Of a stretch of 40,119 bases of DNA, positions 13,321-23,614 are shown one piece after another. The number at the start of each line of letters is the position of its first letter. The stretch's first letter is position 1. The stretch is from assembly GCA_049999725.1 (NCBI GenBank), contig JBNGIS010017522.1:1-40119 (forward strand). Direction: 5' to 3'. The notes under the pieces are model-generated. The model did no database searches and was not told the origin of the DNA. It saw only the letters and a program-made list of their open reading frames with translations. This DNA comes from Haplomitrium mnioides (Eukaryota; Marchantiophyta; Haplomitriopsida; Calobryales). The translations under genes were made by a program, and so were the position numbers.

Positions 13321-14456
13321 TTCTTGTAAATATGCATGCTTGTATTTCTTTTATACAATCGACAACATGACATACATCTATTTAGACATACATCTATTCG
13401 CAACTACTGTAAATATGTGCATGCTTGTATTTCTTGTTAGTACGCATGCTTGTATTTCTGGTATACAACCAGATACAATATGACATACATCTATTTGCAC
13501 ATACATCTATTCGCAACTACTGTAAATGTATGTAAATGTATTGATGCTTGTATTTCTTGCATACAACCGGACACAACATGACATACATCTATTCGCACGT
13601 ACATCTATTAGCAACTACTGTAAATGTGTTTGCTTGTATTTCTTGTTGTAAATGCGCATGTTTGTATTTCTTGCATACAACTAGACATACATCTATTTGC
13701 AAAGACTGTAAATGTTGTGTTCAGGAGATACATCTATTTGAACGTACATCTATTCACAACTACTGTAAATATATGCATGCTTGTATTTCTTGCATACAAC
13801 CGGACACAACATGACATACATCTATTCGCACGTATTTCTTGCATACAATAGGACACAACATGGCATACACCTATTCGCACGTACATCTATTAGAAACTAT
13901 TGTAAATGTGCTTGCTTGTATTTCTTGGAAATGAGCGTGCTTGTATTTCTTGCATACAACCGGACATACATCTATTTACAAAGAGTGTAGATGCACATGC
14001 TTGTATTTCTTGCATATAATTTAACACAACATGAGATACATCTATTAGAACGTACATCTATTCGCAACAACTGTAAATGTGCATGCTTGTATTTCTTGCA
14101 TGTAACTAGACACAACATGACATACATCTATTTGGACATACATCTATTCACAACTATTGTAAATGTGCATGCTTGTATTTCCTGTAAATGCGCGTGCTTG
14201 TATTTCTTGCATAGAACCTGACATACATCTATTTGCAAAGATTGTAAATGCTTATGCTTGTATTTCTGGCATACAATCGGACACAATATAACATGAATCT
14301 ATTCGTACGTACATCTATTCGCCACTACTGTAAATTTGCATGCTTGTTTTTCTTGCATACAATCGAACACAACATGACATACATCTATTCGGACATCTAC
14401 TCGCAACTATTGTAAATATGCGTACTTGTATTTCTTGGAAATACACATGTCATGTA
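13321..14456. repeat. Diverged satellite, irregular units
   Basis: Same building blocks as the 112-bp satellite but rearranged. The segment ACACAACATGACATACATCT replaces the ACATATACATAACATACATCT block. Long units with a doubled GTACATCTATTCG part alternate with shorter units reading GGACATACATCTATTTGCAA. One or two TGCATGCTTGTATTTC half-repeats follow. Sequence divergence between units is visibly higher than in the 112-bp array, which suggests an older margin of the domain. No gene is seen. Confidence 0.9.
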
Positions 14457-14649
14457 TGTAAAAGAATCTCCAAGACCAAATCCAAATGAGTAAGAACTTA
14501 TGATGAACTCTAATAGAGTTCTTCAACCAAAAGAAACTCAAGGTTTAAAAGCAAGTAATCCAATTTTAACCCTAAAAGTGACTCACTACCACTTCCTTTA
14601 CTCCTCTCTATTTTCTTCTAAATAGCACAACCTTATGCTTGTACTATTA
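14457..14649 (-). repeat. Gypsy A 3' LTR, internally deleted
   Basis: Only 193 bp compared with 439 bp for the partner LTR. The match breaks after CTCAAGGT and resumes at AAAAGCAAGTAAT, so about 240 bp of the middle, including the TATA region, are gone. Its outer end abuts the target duplication. Confidence 0.85.
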
Positions 14650-14664
14650 GATAATCCACGTTGT

Positions 14665-16073
14665 CTAATGGATGACGTCTTTGTCATTGCTGGAACTTTC
14701 AAAAATTTTAATAGCTTCTTGAGCATTCTCAAGATTCGAAGAAGGTTCCCCAGTAGCATCATGAAGTGGATAGCCTTTCCACAAAACCTTGTATTGAACT
14801 TGTGGATGCCGCCCATGCTTGATAACTCTTTTTGCCAAAATACGGTCTACTTCAAATTCTTCATGATCATCAAGAACAATGGCCGGACAAGGAAGTTGAA
14901 CACGATTTGGAAAAGAAGATGGACTAGAAACAAAAGGCTTTAGTTTAGACACATGGAACACATGATGAATCTTTATATGAAGAGGAAAATCAAGTTTATA
15001 AGCAACGAGAGAAATAACCTAAGAAATAGAGAAAGGACCAATCCAAGCAGGAGATAACTTACAGACTTGAGTATCTAAAGACAATGGAAGATTATAAGTG
15101 GATAACATAACTTGGTCACTTAAAACATAAGAGCAATCACAATGATATTTATTGGCAAACTATTTTTGCCAATTTTGAGCAATAACAAGATGGTTTCTGG
15201 CATCTTGCAACGAGGAAGATAAACAAGACAAAAAGGTAGAAAGATTGTGAACATTGGAAAACGAAGGAGAAAGCAAACCATCGGGAACAAGAGGATGTTG
15301 ACCAAAATTTAGAAAGAAAGGAGAAAACCAGTACTCGCTTATTTGGAGTTTTTGTATGCAAACTCCATAACTAGTAAAAAACTATCCCAATCTGTATGAT
15401 GAACATTGATAAACACTCTAAGCATATCCTCCACAGTGCGATTTGCCTATTCGGTTTGTCCATTTGTTTGAGGATGATACGCCGTAGACATAGATAGTTT
15501 GGTATCCAAATGTGTGAATAACTCTTGCCAAAACTTCCTAGTAAATCGTGGATCTCTATCAGATATAAGTACCTTTGGCATTCCATGATAACGGAAGACT
15601 ATATCAAAATAAATCTTTGCCAATTGTGGAGCATCTACCGTATCCACTGTCGATGCTAGATGAATTTGCTTGCTTAGCTTATCCACAAACACCACAATGG
15701 TCGTAAACCCACGAGGTGTGGTTGGAAGCGAAGTGATAAGATCCAAACTTACATGTTCCCATCAAGCAATAGGAATCGATAATGGTTGTAGAAGACCAGC
15801 TGGTTTTTTATTTGAAGCCTTGTTTTGTTGACAACTTTCATAAGAATGAACAAAGCCACAAACATCTCAAGCTAGGTTTGGCCACCACCAAGTCCGTTGA
15901 AGCAACTCCATAGTCTTGTCTACTCCAAGATGCCCAGAAATCAGAATATCATGTGCTTCTTGTAAACGTGCCATTCGAAGCGCATCATCTTGAGGAACAT
16001 ATATTTGATGGCCTTGATAGAGAATACCATCTCGAATGGAAAAGGTATGGTACTCACTATCTTGGACTGCCAA
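14665..16073 (-). pseudogene. pol: Gypsy A integrase with chromodomain, broken
   Basis: Reading leftward: an N-terminal His/Cys region (HLGVDKTMELLQRTWWWP, about 15880-15950); then the catalytic core in 15447-15746. Its first Asp is in DLITSLP, the second in ISDRDPRF and the Glu in NGQTE. The last two are 35 residues apart, the DD35E spacing. A TAG follows that Glu directly (15447-15449). The C-terminus in 14698-14859 is a chromodomain (FEVDRILAKR ... YKVLWKGYP ... EPSSNLENA), which in this family targets insertion to marked chromatin. Its conserved Trp before EP is Gly here (GGG, 14749-14751). Several other stops are present. Confidence 0.9.
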
Positions 16074-17922
16074 ACGTGCTCTAACAAGAGTAAAGAAGGC
16101 GTCTTCTTGTAACTTTTGTCGAAAGCCATCACTGGTTGCTTCATCAAGATGTAATATACTAGCATTTGCTATCTCTAGTGTATTTATTCAATAATCCGGT
16201 CTTCGAGACAATGCATCAGGAATAGTGTGGAACCTTCTCGGCTTGTACTCCAATTTGAAATCAAAGAGTTGTAGTTGATCTTCCCATCAATAATGACGAC
16301 TTGTCATATTTTCCAAGTGGATTGCTTGAAGCAATGGCTTGTGGTCTGTGCGCATAAGTACAAGTTTGACCAAAAGGTAGTGTCTCCACACCTTGGTAGC
16401 ATAAACCATTGCTAATTGCTCTCAATCTCTTGCAGAATAATTTCTCTCCGCCGCATTCAATCAGCGTGACATGAATGCAATTGGATGAAGTCCATCCTCA
16501 AATTCTTACTATAAAACCACTCCAATAGCAAAATTAGAAGCATCAAAATCAACTATAAAACTTCTCTTTGGATCATATGGTTGCAGAGTTGGACGAGATG
16601 TTACCGCATCCTTGAGTTGTTGAAATGCCACTTGCTCCTTGGTCGTCTACTTGAATTTTGCATCCTTCCCTAGTAAATTCATAAGCGGTGCAGCAATATG
16701 AGCATAATAATGAATGAATTGTTGATAAAAACTTGCTAATCCATTAAAAGCTCGAACATCCTTTGCATCATTCAGCGTTGGCCACTCTGCAGTAGCCTTA
16801 ATTTTCTCTTCATCCATCTTGATGCCATCCGCAGACACTTTATGCCTTAGATAAGTCATCTCTTGCTGATTTATCCAATAACCCATCAGAAACTCGATGC
16901 ATTTGATCCATAAATATCGCCGGAGCATTAGTACGACCAAATATAAGAACTTTCCACTCAAAATGCCCATAACTTGTGTGAAAAGCTGTCTTTGATACAT
17001 CACTTGGCTTGATTGGAATTTGCCAATAGCCACTTTGAAGATCTAACTTAGAAAAAAATTGTGCACCACTCAATTGATCCAACAAACCATCAATACGAGG
17101 TAGAGGATATGCATTCTTCACTGTTTGATTTTTGAATCATCGATAATCTATACAAAGACGAAATCCACCATCTTACTTTGGTACAAAGAATACCAAGGCT
17201 CCCCAAGTAGAAATACTGTGTTGAATGAAGTCCTTCTCAAGAAGATCTGTCAATGTCTTTTGAAGCTCCTCTAATTCTTGTGGTGATTGTTGATATATAG
17301 GTCAATTATAAGGAGTGCTTTCTGGCATCAACTCAATCGAAAAAGACATTCCTTGATCGTCTGGTAACCCCTTTGGCAAATCCTCTGGAAACACATCTGC
17401 AAACTCTTTCAAAATATCATCTATCATTAAGGTAGGCACACCTTTTCCCCCCTCCTTACTCAAGTCCATAATGGGCTTAATCCAAATAGCAAAGACAAGC
17501 AACTCTTGCTCTACTGAATTAACATGCTGAATTGACTTAGGCTTCTTCACCAACAGTGTTGAACACCCCAAAAGAAATTTCTTACCTTGTAAGGTAACTT
17601 GAATTTGTCACTTTCTCCAATCAATTTGAGCGGACCTTTCTTCAAGCCAAAGCAATCCTAAAATGATGTCATATTGTACAGGTGCAATAACAAATTGCAT
17701 AGATTCCGTATACTCCTTTCTAATCCTTAGAAGGAATGGCTTTTGAGAGCAAAACACGTCATGCTTTTGGCCATCAGCCATAGTTACAACACTCCATTTG
17801 ATAGGCCTATATTTTGCTTTGATTATCTTAGCAACATGTAGTGACATAAAATTTTCAGAACTCTCACTATCGACCAACATTCTACAAGAGTGCTCCTCAA
17901 TCATACCATCAAGATGGAACAA
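16074..17922 (-). pseudogene. pol: Gypsy A protease, RT and RNase H, RT active site deleted
   Basis: The protease-like part (17608-17922) reads MLVDSESSENFMS, so the catalytic triad DSG is DSE. A stop at 17608-17610 and another at 17302-17304 follow. RT has the [14 protein letters not shown] block near 17040. After GLLDKSA the frame jumps to KVSADGIKM at 16865/16866. By alignment with gypsy B, about 134 bp holding the F-L-D-D active site are missing, with short matching bases at the joint. RNase H retains its first Asp in VDFDASNFAIG and continues to the linker KPRRFHT, with several TGA and TAG stops. Confidence 0.88.
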
Positions 17923-17928
17923 TGTACC

Positions 17929-18636
17929 TCAAATTCTTGTTGGAATTTTAATTCCATTAGAGCTTGCAAGGTTTGGAGAACATTGTTCAAATGGTTGAGG
18001 ACGAGATCTTACTTCTATAGCTGTGAGTAATGAGTCATGCCACTCTGCCATACGCATTGCTTCTTCTAATTGAGTAGGCTCTCTCATAGTAACTTCTATT
18101 CTTGTGTGAGGCTTCAATCCCCAAACAAAGCGGTCTAGTGCTTCTTCTTCTCTTATATCAGGAATTTGTATAATTGTATTATGAAAATGTGTCACATAAC
18201 TTCTCGCTGTACCAAGTTGCTTCAATTCGGCCAATCAATCTCTTGCTAATTTTGAAGCATTTACAACCCTAAATCTTGAAATCACTCCTTCTTTGAACTC
18301 ATGCCAAAAAAAATAGGAGCAACAAGTCCACATTGTGCTTGTTCTATTTGATATCTCCATCAAGTCTTTGCAACTCCTTCTAATTGGTTTGCCACAAAAA
18401 AATTTGCCGTCTATCCTCTCTAATGTTTGTAGCTTCAAAATATTGTTCACAATAAAAAATAAAGTTCTCACAAGCACCACAAGTCACCTTTCCATCATAT
18501 GCTTTTGGTGTTGGAAATCGCCCATAACTCTCTTCTTCTCAAAACATTGCTCTTTCTTTTATTCCCACTTCCAAAAGCATGAAAGATGTTCCAATCGTTG
18601 TTCCATTGCTTGAATCGCCTCCTATTGACTCTCCAT
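17929..18636 (-). pseudogene. gag: Gypsy A gag, broken
   Basis: Probable start at the ATG 18636-18634, after which AIQAMEQRLEHL suggests a short coiled coil. The retrotransposon gag signature is visible as WHEFKEGVISRFR-like sequence followed by LAELKQLGTARSYVTHF and a Glu-rich helix. There are stops at 18235-18237 (TGA) and 17929-17931 (TGA). I see no CCHC zinc knuckle between gag and protease; gypsy B lacks it too. The protein would form the particle shell. Confidence 0.82.
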
Positions 18637-18663
18637 ATAGCTCACACCAAAAAAACAAACTGT

Positions 18664-18677
18664 GGCTTTGATACCAA
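18664..18677 (-). other. Gypsy A primer binding site
   Basis: On the minus strand TTGGTATCAAAGCC follows the 5' LTR. It resembles the initiator-Met complement with one changed base. The plus-strand copy B has TGGTATCAAGGCC at the same place. Confidence 0.85.
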
Positions 18678-19116
18678 TGTAAAAGAATCTCAAAGACCAA
18701 ATCCAAATGAGTAAGAACTCATGGTGAACTCTAATTGAGTTATTCGATCAAAAGCAACTCAAGGTCCAAGCTAAGACCAAGAGTGCAAGCAAAAGCTAAG
18801 CAACCAAAGAACCTAAGTGATTCAAGAAGAACTCCAGAATGAGGAGTGGGGCTAAGAAGCCCTTCTATTTATACAAGAGAAGAGGGTGTCATCCCTCTTT
18901 CTTCACTTACAAGTCACTTCTCATTTCAGTCATAAAGGTGACTCTCTACCAAAAGTGATTTTGAATGCAAGTAACTTAAAAGTGACTCTCCACCAAAAGT
19001 GACTTCAAAAGCAAGTAATTCAATCCAATCTTAACCCTAAAAGTGACTCACTACCACTTCCTTCACTCTTCTATATTTTCTTCTAAATAGCACAACCTTT
19101 TGCTTGTACTATTACA
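18678..19116 (-). repeat. Gypsy A 5' LTR
   Basis: 439 bp with TG...CA ends in element sense. It contains a tandem run of GTCACTTTTGGTRGAGA / GTCACTTTTAGG modules upstream of a TATA box (TATAAATA on the minus strand, 18866-18873). It matches both LTRs of gypsy B. Confidence 0.92.
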
Positions 19117-19156
19117 ATGTACATCTATTTGCTTGTACTATTACAACATACATCTA
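19099..19156. repeat. 29-bp tandem duplication across the gypsy A / satellite junction
   Basis: TTTGCTTGTACTATTACAA plus 10 bases of flank occurs twice with a 29-bp period (19099-19127 and 19128-19156). The unit joins the LTR tip to the target duplication and the start of the satellite. The second copy differs at two bases (ATGTA against CATA). It looks like a slippage or unequal-exchange event after insertion. Confidence 0.85.
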
Positions 19157-21109
19157 TTTGCAACTACTGTAAATGTGCATGCTTGTATTTCTTGGAAATA
19201 TGCATGTCACGTACACCAAAAAATATGCATGCTACGTACATCTATTGGCAACTACTATAAATGTGCATGCTCGTATTTCTTGGAAATACGCATGCTACAT
19301 CTATTCACAACAACTATAAATGTGCATGCTTGTATTTCTTGTAAATATGTATGTTTGTATTTCTTGCATGTTTGTATTTCTTGTAAATACGTATGCTTGT
19401 ATTTCTTCATACAACCAGACACAACATAACATACATCTATTCACAACTACTATAAATGTGTGTGTTTGTATTTCATGCATACAACTGGACATACATTTAT
19501 TCGCAAAGGCTGTAAATGCATGCTTGTATTTCTTGCATATAACCAAACACAACAAGAATATACATCTATTCAAACGTACATCTATTCGCAACAATTGTAA
19601 ATATACATGCTTGTATTTTTTGCATACAACCATACACAATATGATATACATCTATTCAGACGTACATCTATTCACAACTATTGTAAATGTGCATAGTTGT
19701 ATTTCTTGTAAATGTGTATGCTTGTATTTCGTGCATACAACCGAACATACATCTATTCACAACTACTGTAAATGTGTATGCTTGTATTTCCTATGAAAGT
19801 GCATGCCTATATTTTCTGCATAGAATCGTATGTACATCTATTCGCAAAGACTATAAATGCGCATGCTTAGCGAAGACTATAAATGCGCATGCTTATGTTT
19901 CTTGCATGCAATCGGACACAATATAACATACATCTATTTGGACGTGCATCTATTCACCACTACTTTAAATATGCATGCTTATATTTCCGATAAATGCGCA
20001 TGCCCGTATATCCTGCATACAATCAAACATACATCCATTCGCAAAGGCTATAAATGCACACAAGAGGACATATATCTATTTGGATGTACATCTACTTGCA
20101 ACTACTGTAAATGTGCATGCTTGTATTTTCTGTAAATGCAAATGCTTGTATTTCTTGCATACAGCCGAACACAACATGACATACATCTATTCAAACGTTC
20201 ATATATTTGCAACTACTGTAACTCTGTATATGCTTGTATTTCCTAGACATACATCTATTCAAACGTTCATCTATTTGCAACTATTGTAACTGTGCATGCT
20301 TGTATTTCCTATAAATGCGGATGCTTGCATTTTCTGCATACAACCAAACATACATCTATTTGCAAAACATACATCTATTTGCAACTATTGTAAATGTGCA
20401 TGCTTGTTTTTCTTGCATACAACCGAACACAACAAGACATACATCTATTCAGATGTACACCTATTCTAAACTACTTTAAATGTGCATGCTTGTTTTTCTT
20501 GCATACAACCGAACACAACAAGACATACATCTATTCAGATGTACACCTATTCTAAATTACTTTAAATGTGTATGTTTGTATTTCATGTACTTTAAATGTG
20601 CATGTTTATATTTAATGTAAATGTGCATGCTTGTATTTCTTGCATACAATCGGACACAACAAGACATGCATCTATTTGCAACTACTTTAAATATGCATGC
20701 TTGTATTTTCTATAAATGCATATGCTTGTATTTCCTAGATACAACAACTATTGTAAATGTGCATGCCTGTATTTCGTGTAGATGTGCTTGAATTTCCTAC
20801 ATACAACCGGACACAATATGACATATATCTCTTCAGATGTACATCTATTCGCAACTACTCTAAATGTGCATGCTTGTATTTTCTGTAAATGCGTATGTTT
20901 CTGATTCTTATTCTTGCATACAACCGAACACAACATGACATACATCTATTTGAACGTATATCTAACTAGACATAACAGAACATACATCTGTTTGGGTGTA
21001 TATCTATTAGCAACTACTTTAATTGTGCATGCTTGTATTTCATGTAAATGCGTATACTTGTATTTCTTGCATACAATCAGATATACATCTATTCGCAACT
21101 ACTATAAAT
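19117..21109. repeat. Diverged satellite, continuing array
   Basis: Continues the irregular satellite of 13321-14456 beyond gypsy A. Two nearly identical neighbouring units of about 104 bp occur at about 20400-20570 (both with CAACAAGACATACATCTATTC and GTACACCTATTCTAAA), a recent local duplication. The array ends in CGCAACTACTATAAAT at 21109. No gene is seen. Confidence 0.9.
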
Positions 21110-21135
21110 AGCAACCGCTGCTTTGAACCAAGAAC
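21110..21135 (+). repeat. Left terminal inverted repeat of the candidate transposon
   Basis: AGCAACCGCTG followed by CTTTGAACCAAGAAC. The same start, AACAACCACTA then CTTTGAACCAAGAAC, occurs at 39804. The right end in complement reads ATAGCTGCTA then CTTTGAACCAAGAAC. Confidence 0.7.
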
Positions 21136-21463
21136 CGCTATTGAGTTCCTGTTTCACTTGGTAGTCGAAAATATTATTTGTTGTGATTAGTATTGAAAAA
21201 CATCAATTTTAGGTTTAAAAATACAAATTGCTTATTTTACAATAAGATTATATTTTAAAAATTTCTTTATAGAAAACATCCTAGAAAACAAGCATTTTGG
21301 TTGTTGAAATATTTTATTAAAACCTCACACAATTGTGAATACACTAAATTCATCAAAAATTAAATTAAACATATATCTTTTTATGAAAAAAATTTATATG
21401 CAAACGTGGATGTCTAGTCGAGTACAAACTTTGAACCAAACTTTGAGCATTGTAGCTATTAAA
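21136..21463. other. AT-rich left subterminal region, no gene
   Basis: AT-rich and non-coding. Short stretches such as TTTATAGAAAACATCCTAGAAAAC and GTGATTAGTATTGAAAAACAT loosely resemble the complement of the right subterminal region. The similarity is too weak to call a long terminal repeat. Confidence 0.5.
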
Positions 21464-21795
21464 TCCTATGCAAGCATAGACTCCAAACTAAAACCCTAAA
21501 GCATATGCACGCATAGACTCCGAACGAGAATCCTAAAGCCTATGCGTGCTTAGACTTTGAACAAGAACAATAAAGCTATGCACACATGAAATTTGAGCTA
21601 GAACCCTAAAACCTATGTGCGCTAGGACTCTTAAACAAGAACCATAAAGCCTATGCACGCATAGACTTTGATCGAGAACCCTTTGGCTTATGCGTGCATG
21701 GACTCTAAACAAGAACCTTAAAGCTTATGTGTGCATAGAGTCCGAACGAGAATTAGAAAGCTTATGTGCACACAGACTCTAAACAAGAATGTAAA
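21464..21795. repeat. 37-bp tandem array with palindromic core (about 9 copies)
   Basis: Nine units of 36-38 bp. Each starts with a variant of CCTATGCACGCATAGACTC and continues with AAACAAGAACCCTAAAG-like sequence. The core TATGCRYGCATA is an alternating purine-pyrimidine palindrome. Related single motifs recur elsewhere between 21.1 and 38.4 kb. Arrays in this position in large DNA transposons often serve as transposase-binding sites; that role is inference here. Confidence 0.9.
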
Positions 21796-22062
21796 GCCTG
21801 AGCGGCCAAAGATTGCAAGAGCTCATGTGCACATGGACTCCAAGCCCATGTGCACGGAGACTCCAAACCATTATTAGATTAGCAATTGATTACAAACCAT
21901 TCTTATACTAGCAATTGACTCCAAACCATTCTTAGTCACACCAAATTGAATCGTGATGAAAAGACTTGAAATAGATTGAGAGTGCAACAAGTTGAAACTT
22001 TGGCAAATAAAACTTTGTAAGAAAAATACTTTATTAATAAAACAATTTGTTCAAATAGATGA
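21796..22062. repeat. Short degenerate repeats downstream of the minus gene
   Basis: Holds three degenerate copies of CCAAACCATTCTTANACTAGCAATTGA (21865-21945) and two CATGTGCACATGGACTCC-like motifs (21820-21860). No coding sequence is seen. Confidence 0.6.
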
Positions 22063-22663
22063 TTAGGCTCTATCCTCTTCGGGAGGAATTGTCTCATCTA
22101 AATCCAAAGGCTAGAGAGTCATGTCGAGACTTTCCAATCCTAGATATTGTGACAGATTGACCAGTAGCACCTGTAGTACCAGGAGGAACATGTTCCTTGT
22201 AGTATGCATAAACTATCTGTGACTTAGTCACATCAGATGGCAAGGAAGCCATCGTCAAAACCCTATAAAGAATGTAAATAGACTGACGTCTATCATATTC
22301 CAACGCAATGCAGTTTTGCAAAAGCTTTAAAGCACAGACAAGGCTTGTGCCAAACTCAGAGCAAAGATCTAAGATCCAATCCTGCTCTGTTGACAAATGG
22401 TCAATGAAAAATTTGTAAAGAGCCTACGGCTTTTGATAAACATTGACAAGAACATCATCTCCTAGATGTTTAAGTTTGGCAGCAACTGCATGGCAACTAA
22501 AAACACTGCTCATGATTTTCTGAGGAAGTCCAGTCGCAAGAGCAAGCTACAAATTAAAAAGCCTCATGCTCCTCTTCCCTTCTTTCGTCCAGTAGCCCAG
22601 AGTCCAATATTCATGGGCATGTGTGACTCTGAGACCACCAAAATGATGAATCTTGCTTTTGTC
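22063..22663 (-). pseudogene. Decayed spliced gene, last exon (unrecognised)
   Basis: A T-rich run ending TTTTTACAAG at 22664 looks like a splice acceptor. From 22663 one minus-strand frame reads DKSKIHHFGGLRVTHAHEYW, later KIMSSVFSCHAVAAKL, then ILDLCSEFGTSLVCALKLLQ. It is broken by two TAG codons where Gln would fit. Near 22095 a one-base slip gives either a TGA or the acidic tail DETIPPEEDRA, which stops at 22063. I do not recognise the family. The steady amino-acid sense across the stops argues for a former gene. The junction phase with the exon upstream does not match as drawn. Confidence 0.5.
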
Positions 22664-22766
22664 CTTGTAAAAATAAAAATAAGCAAATCAAACAACATTG
22701 TAACCAAAGTGTAGGAAAAGAAAAAAAAGAGAAATTAAAAACTAAAAAAATCAAAGAACAACTTAC

Positions 22767-23332
22767 CAGATACCGTGGCTGATTGCACAACAAACTTCCA
22801 TAAGGGTATCCTCAATAATGCCAAATTAATGTGACGAGTGTATAATAACAAAAGACCGAAAATCCGACATTGTAATTGCCGCCAAAGATGAAACCATGTA
22901 AAAAATGTCATCTTTTGAAAATGGTTTAGAATCTTCATGCTTACATTCCTTAAGGTTGTAATCGTAAGGAATATTTGCAATAGCCAAAGTGAAACACCTA
23001 GATTTCACCAAGCCCTTCAACTGTCAAGCATTGGCCTCTCCGTGGACTTCGTAAAATGCCACGTTGAGACTATCGACATAGGATATTAAGTCCTTGTCCT
23101 CGTCTCTCACAACTCTTTTAGTTGTAACAGATGCAACACCACTTTGCTGCCTTACTTTCCACTCTCTATCCTTTTGGCAATGAAGAAGAAAAGCTGGAGG
23201 ATAGGAAACGAGAGTGGGAGCGTGGTCATGATCTTCTAGGGCTTCTTCAACCCCTGATCATTTTCAACCTTTTGCAGCTGCTATCAAATTTTTAGCCAGC
23301 TCACATTTGAAAGTTTTGTCTTCTTGCACAAA
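22767..23332 (-). pseudogene. Decayed spliced gene, internal exon (unrecognised)
   Basis: Bounded by an acceptor (TTTTTTCTTTGTGCAAG, just above 23332) and a donor (CTG then GTAAGTTG at 22761-22766). A single frame runs through: DKTFKCELAKNLIAAAKG, then EEALEDHDHAPTLVSYPP, VVRDEDKDLISYVDSLNVAF, KPFSKDDIFYMVSSLAAIT and FGIIEDTLMEVCCAISHG. It has three TGA codons that fit former CGA (Arg) and one TAA. The first codon completes correctly with the donor at 23548-23550 of a preceding short exon that ends RVKAPTKGLT. No known domain is visible. Conserved splice signals with a decayed frame suggest a pseudogene. Confidence 0.5.
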
Positions 23333-23551
23333 GAAAAAACAGAAAATATTATGTGGAGACAAAATAAATCATATGCTAGAAAGGAATTCCGTGTGTTGTT
23401 GTCCAAGTGCGCATGGACTTTTCTGTCCAAGCGTGCATGGACTATGAAGTCCCTTTGCGCCTAAACCTATTTTGTGAAAACAAAGGACTACTTAAAATAA
23501 ATTCATTGCAACTCCACATAAATGAATGTGATGTGAAAAGAAGAACTTACT

Positions 23552-23614
23552 GTCAGCCCCTTGGTCGGAGCCTTAACTCTTTTCCGACAGAGTCTCCCCC
23601 GATTAAGGGCTGAC
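23552..23614. repeat. Nested hairpin at the edge of the GC-rich block
   Basis: GTCAGCCC (23552-23559) pairs with GGGCTGAC (23607-23614). Inside it GTCGGA (23564-23569) pairs with TCCGAC (23583-23588). The hairpin sits exactly where base composition turns GC-rich. It could be a terminus of inserted DNA or chance; part of it may be exon of the minus gene (LCRKRVKAPTKGLT on the minus strand). Confidence 0.6.

Larger units (their letters stand above)
14457..19116 (-). mobile_element. Ty3-gypsy chromovirus, copy A, dead
   Basis: A 4660-bp element in the diverged satellite. It is flanked by the 5-bp duplication ATGTA (14452-14456 and 19117-19121). In its own sense it starts TGTAATAGTACAAGC and ends GAGATTCTTTTACA. 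Domain order is gag, protease, RT, RNase H, integrase, chromodomain, with integrase after RT as in gypsy. The C-terminal chromodomain places it with the chromoviruses. It has lost the RT active site, has many stops, and its 3' LTR is shortened by about 240 bp. It is related throughout to gypsy B at 29854-33544. Confidence 0.95.

Noticed and set aside
1-21109. Regularly spaced repeats that might suggest a CRISPR array
   Set aside because: The whole unit is repeated with no unique spacers, and the context is a plant nuclear genome.
21136-21463. A long (about 300-bp) left terminal inverted repeat matching 38735-39050
   Set aside because: Beyond the first 25-30 bases only scattered AT-rich similarity is visible. 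This is not enough to claim a long repeat without an alignment.
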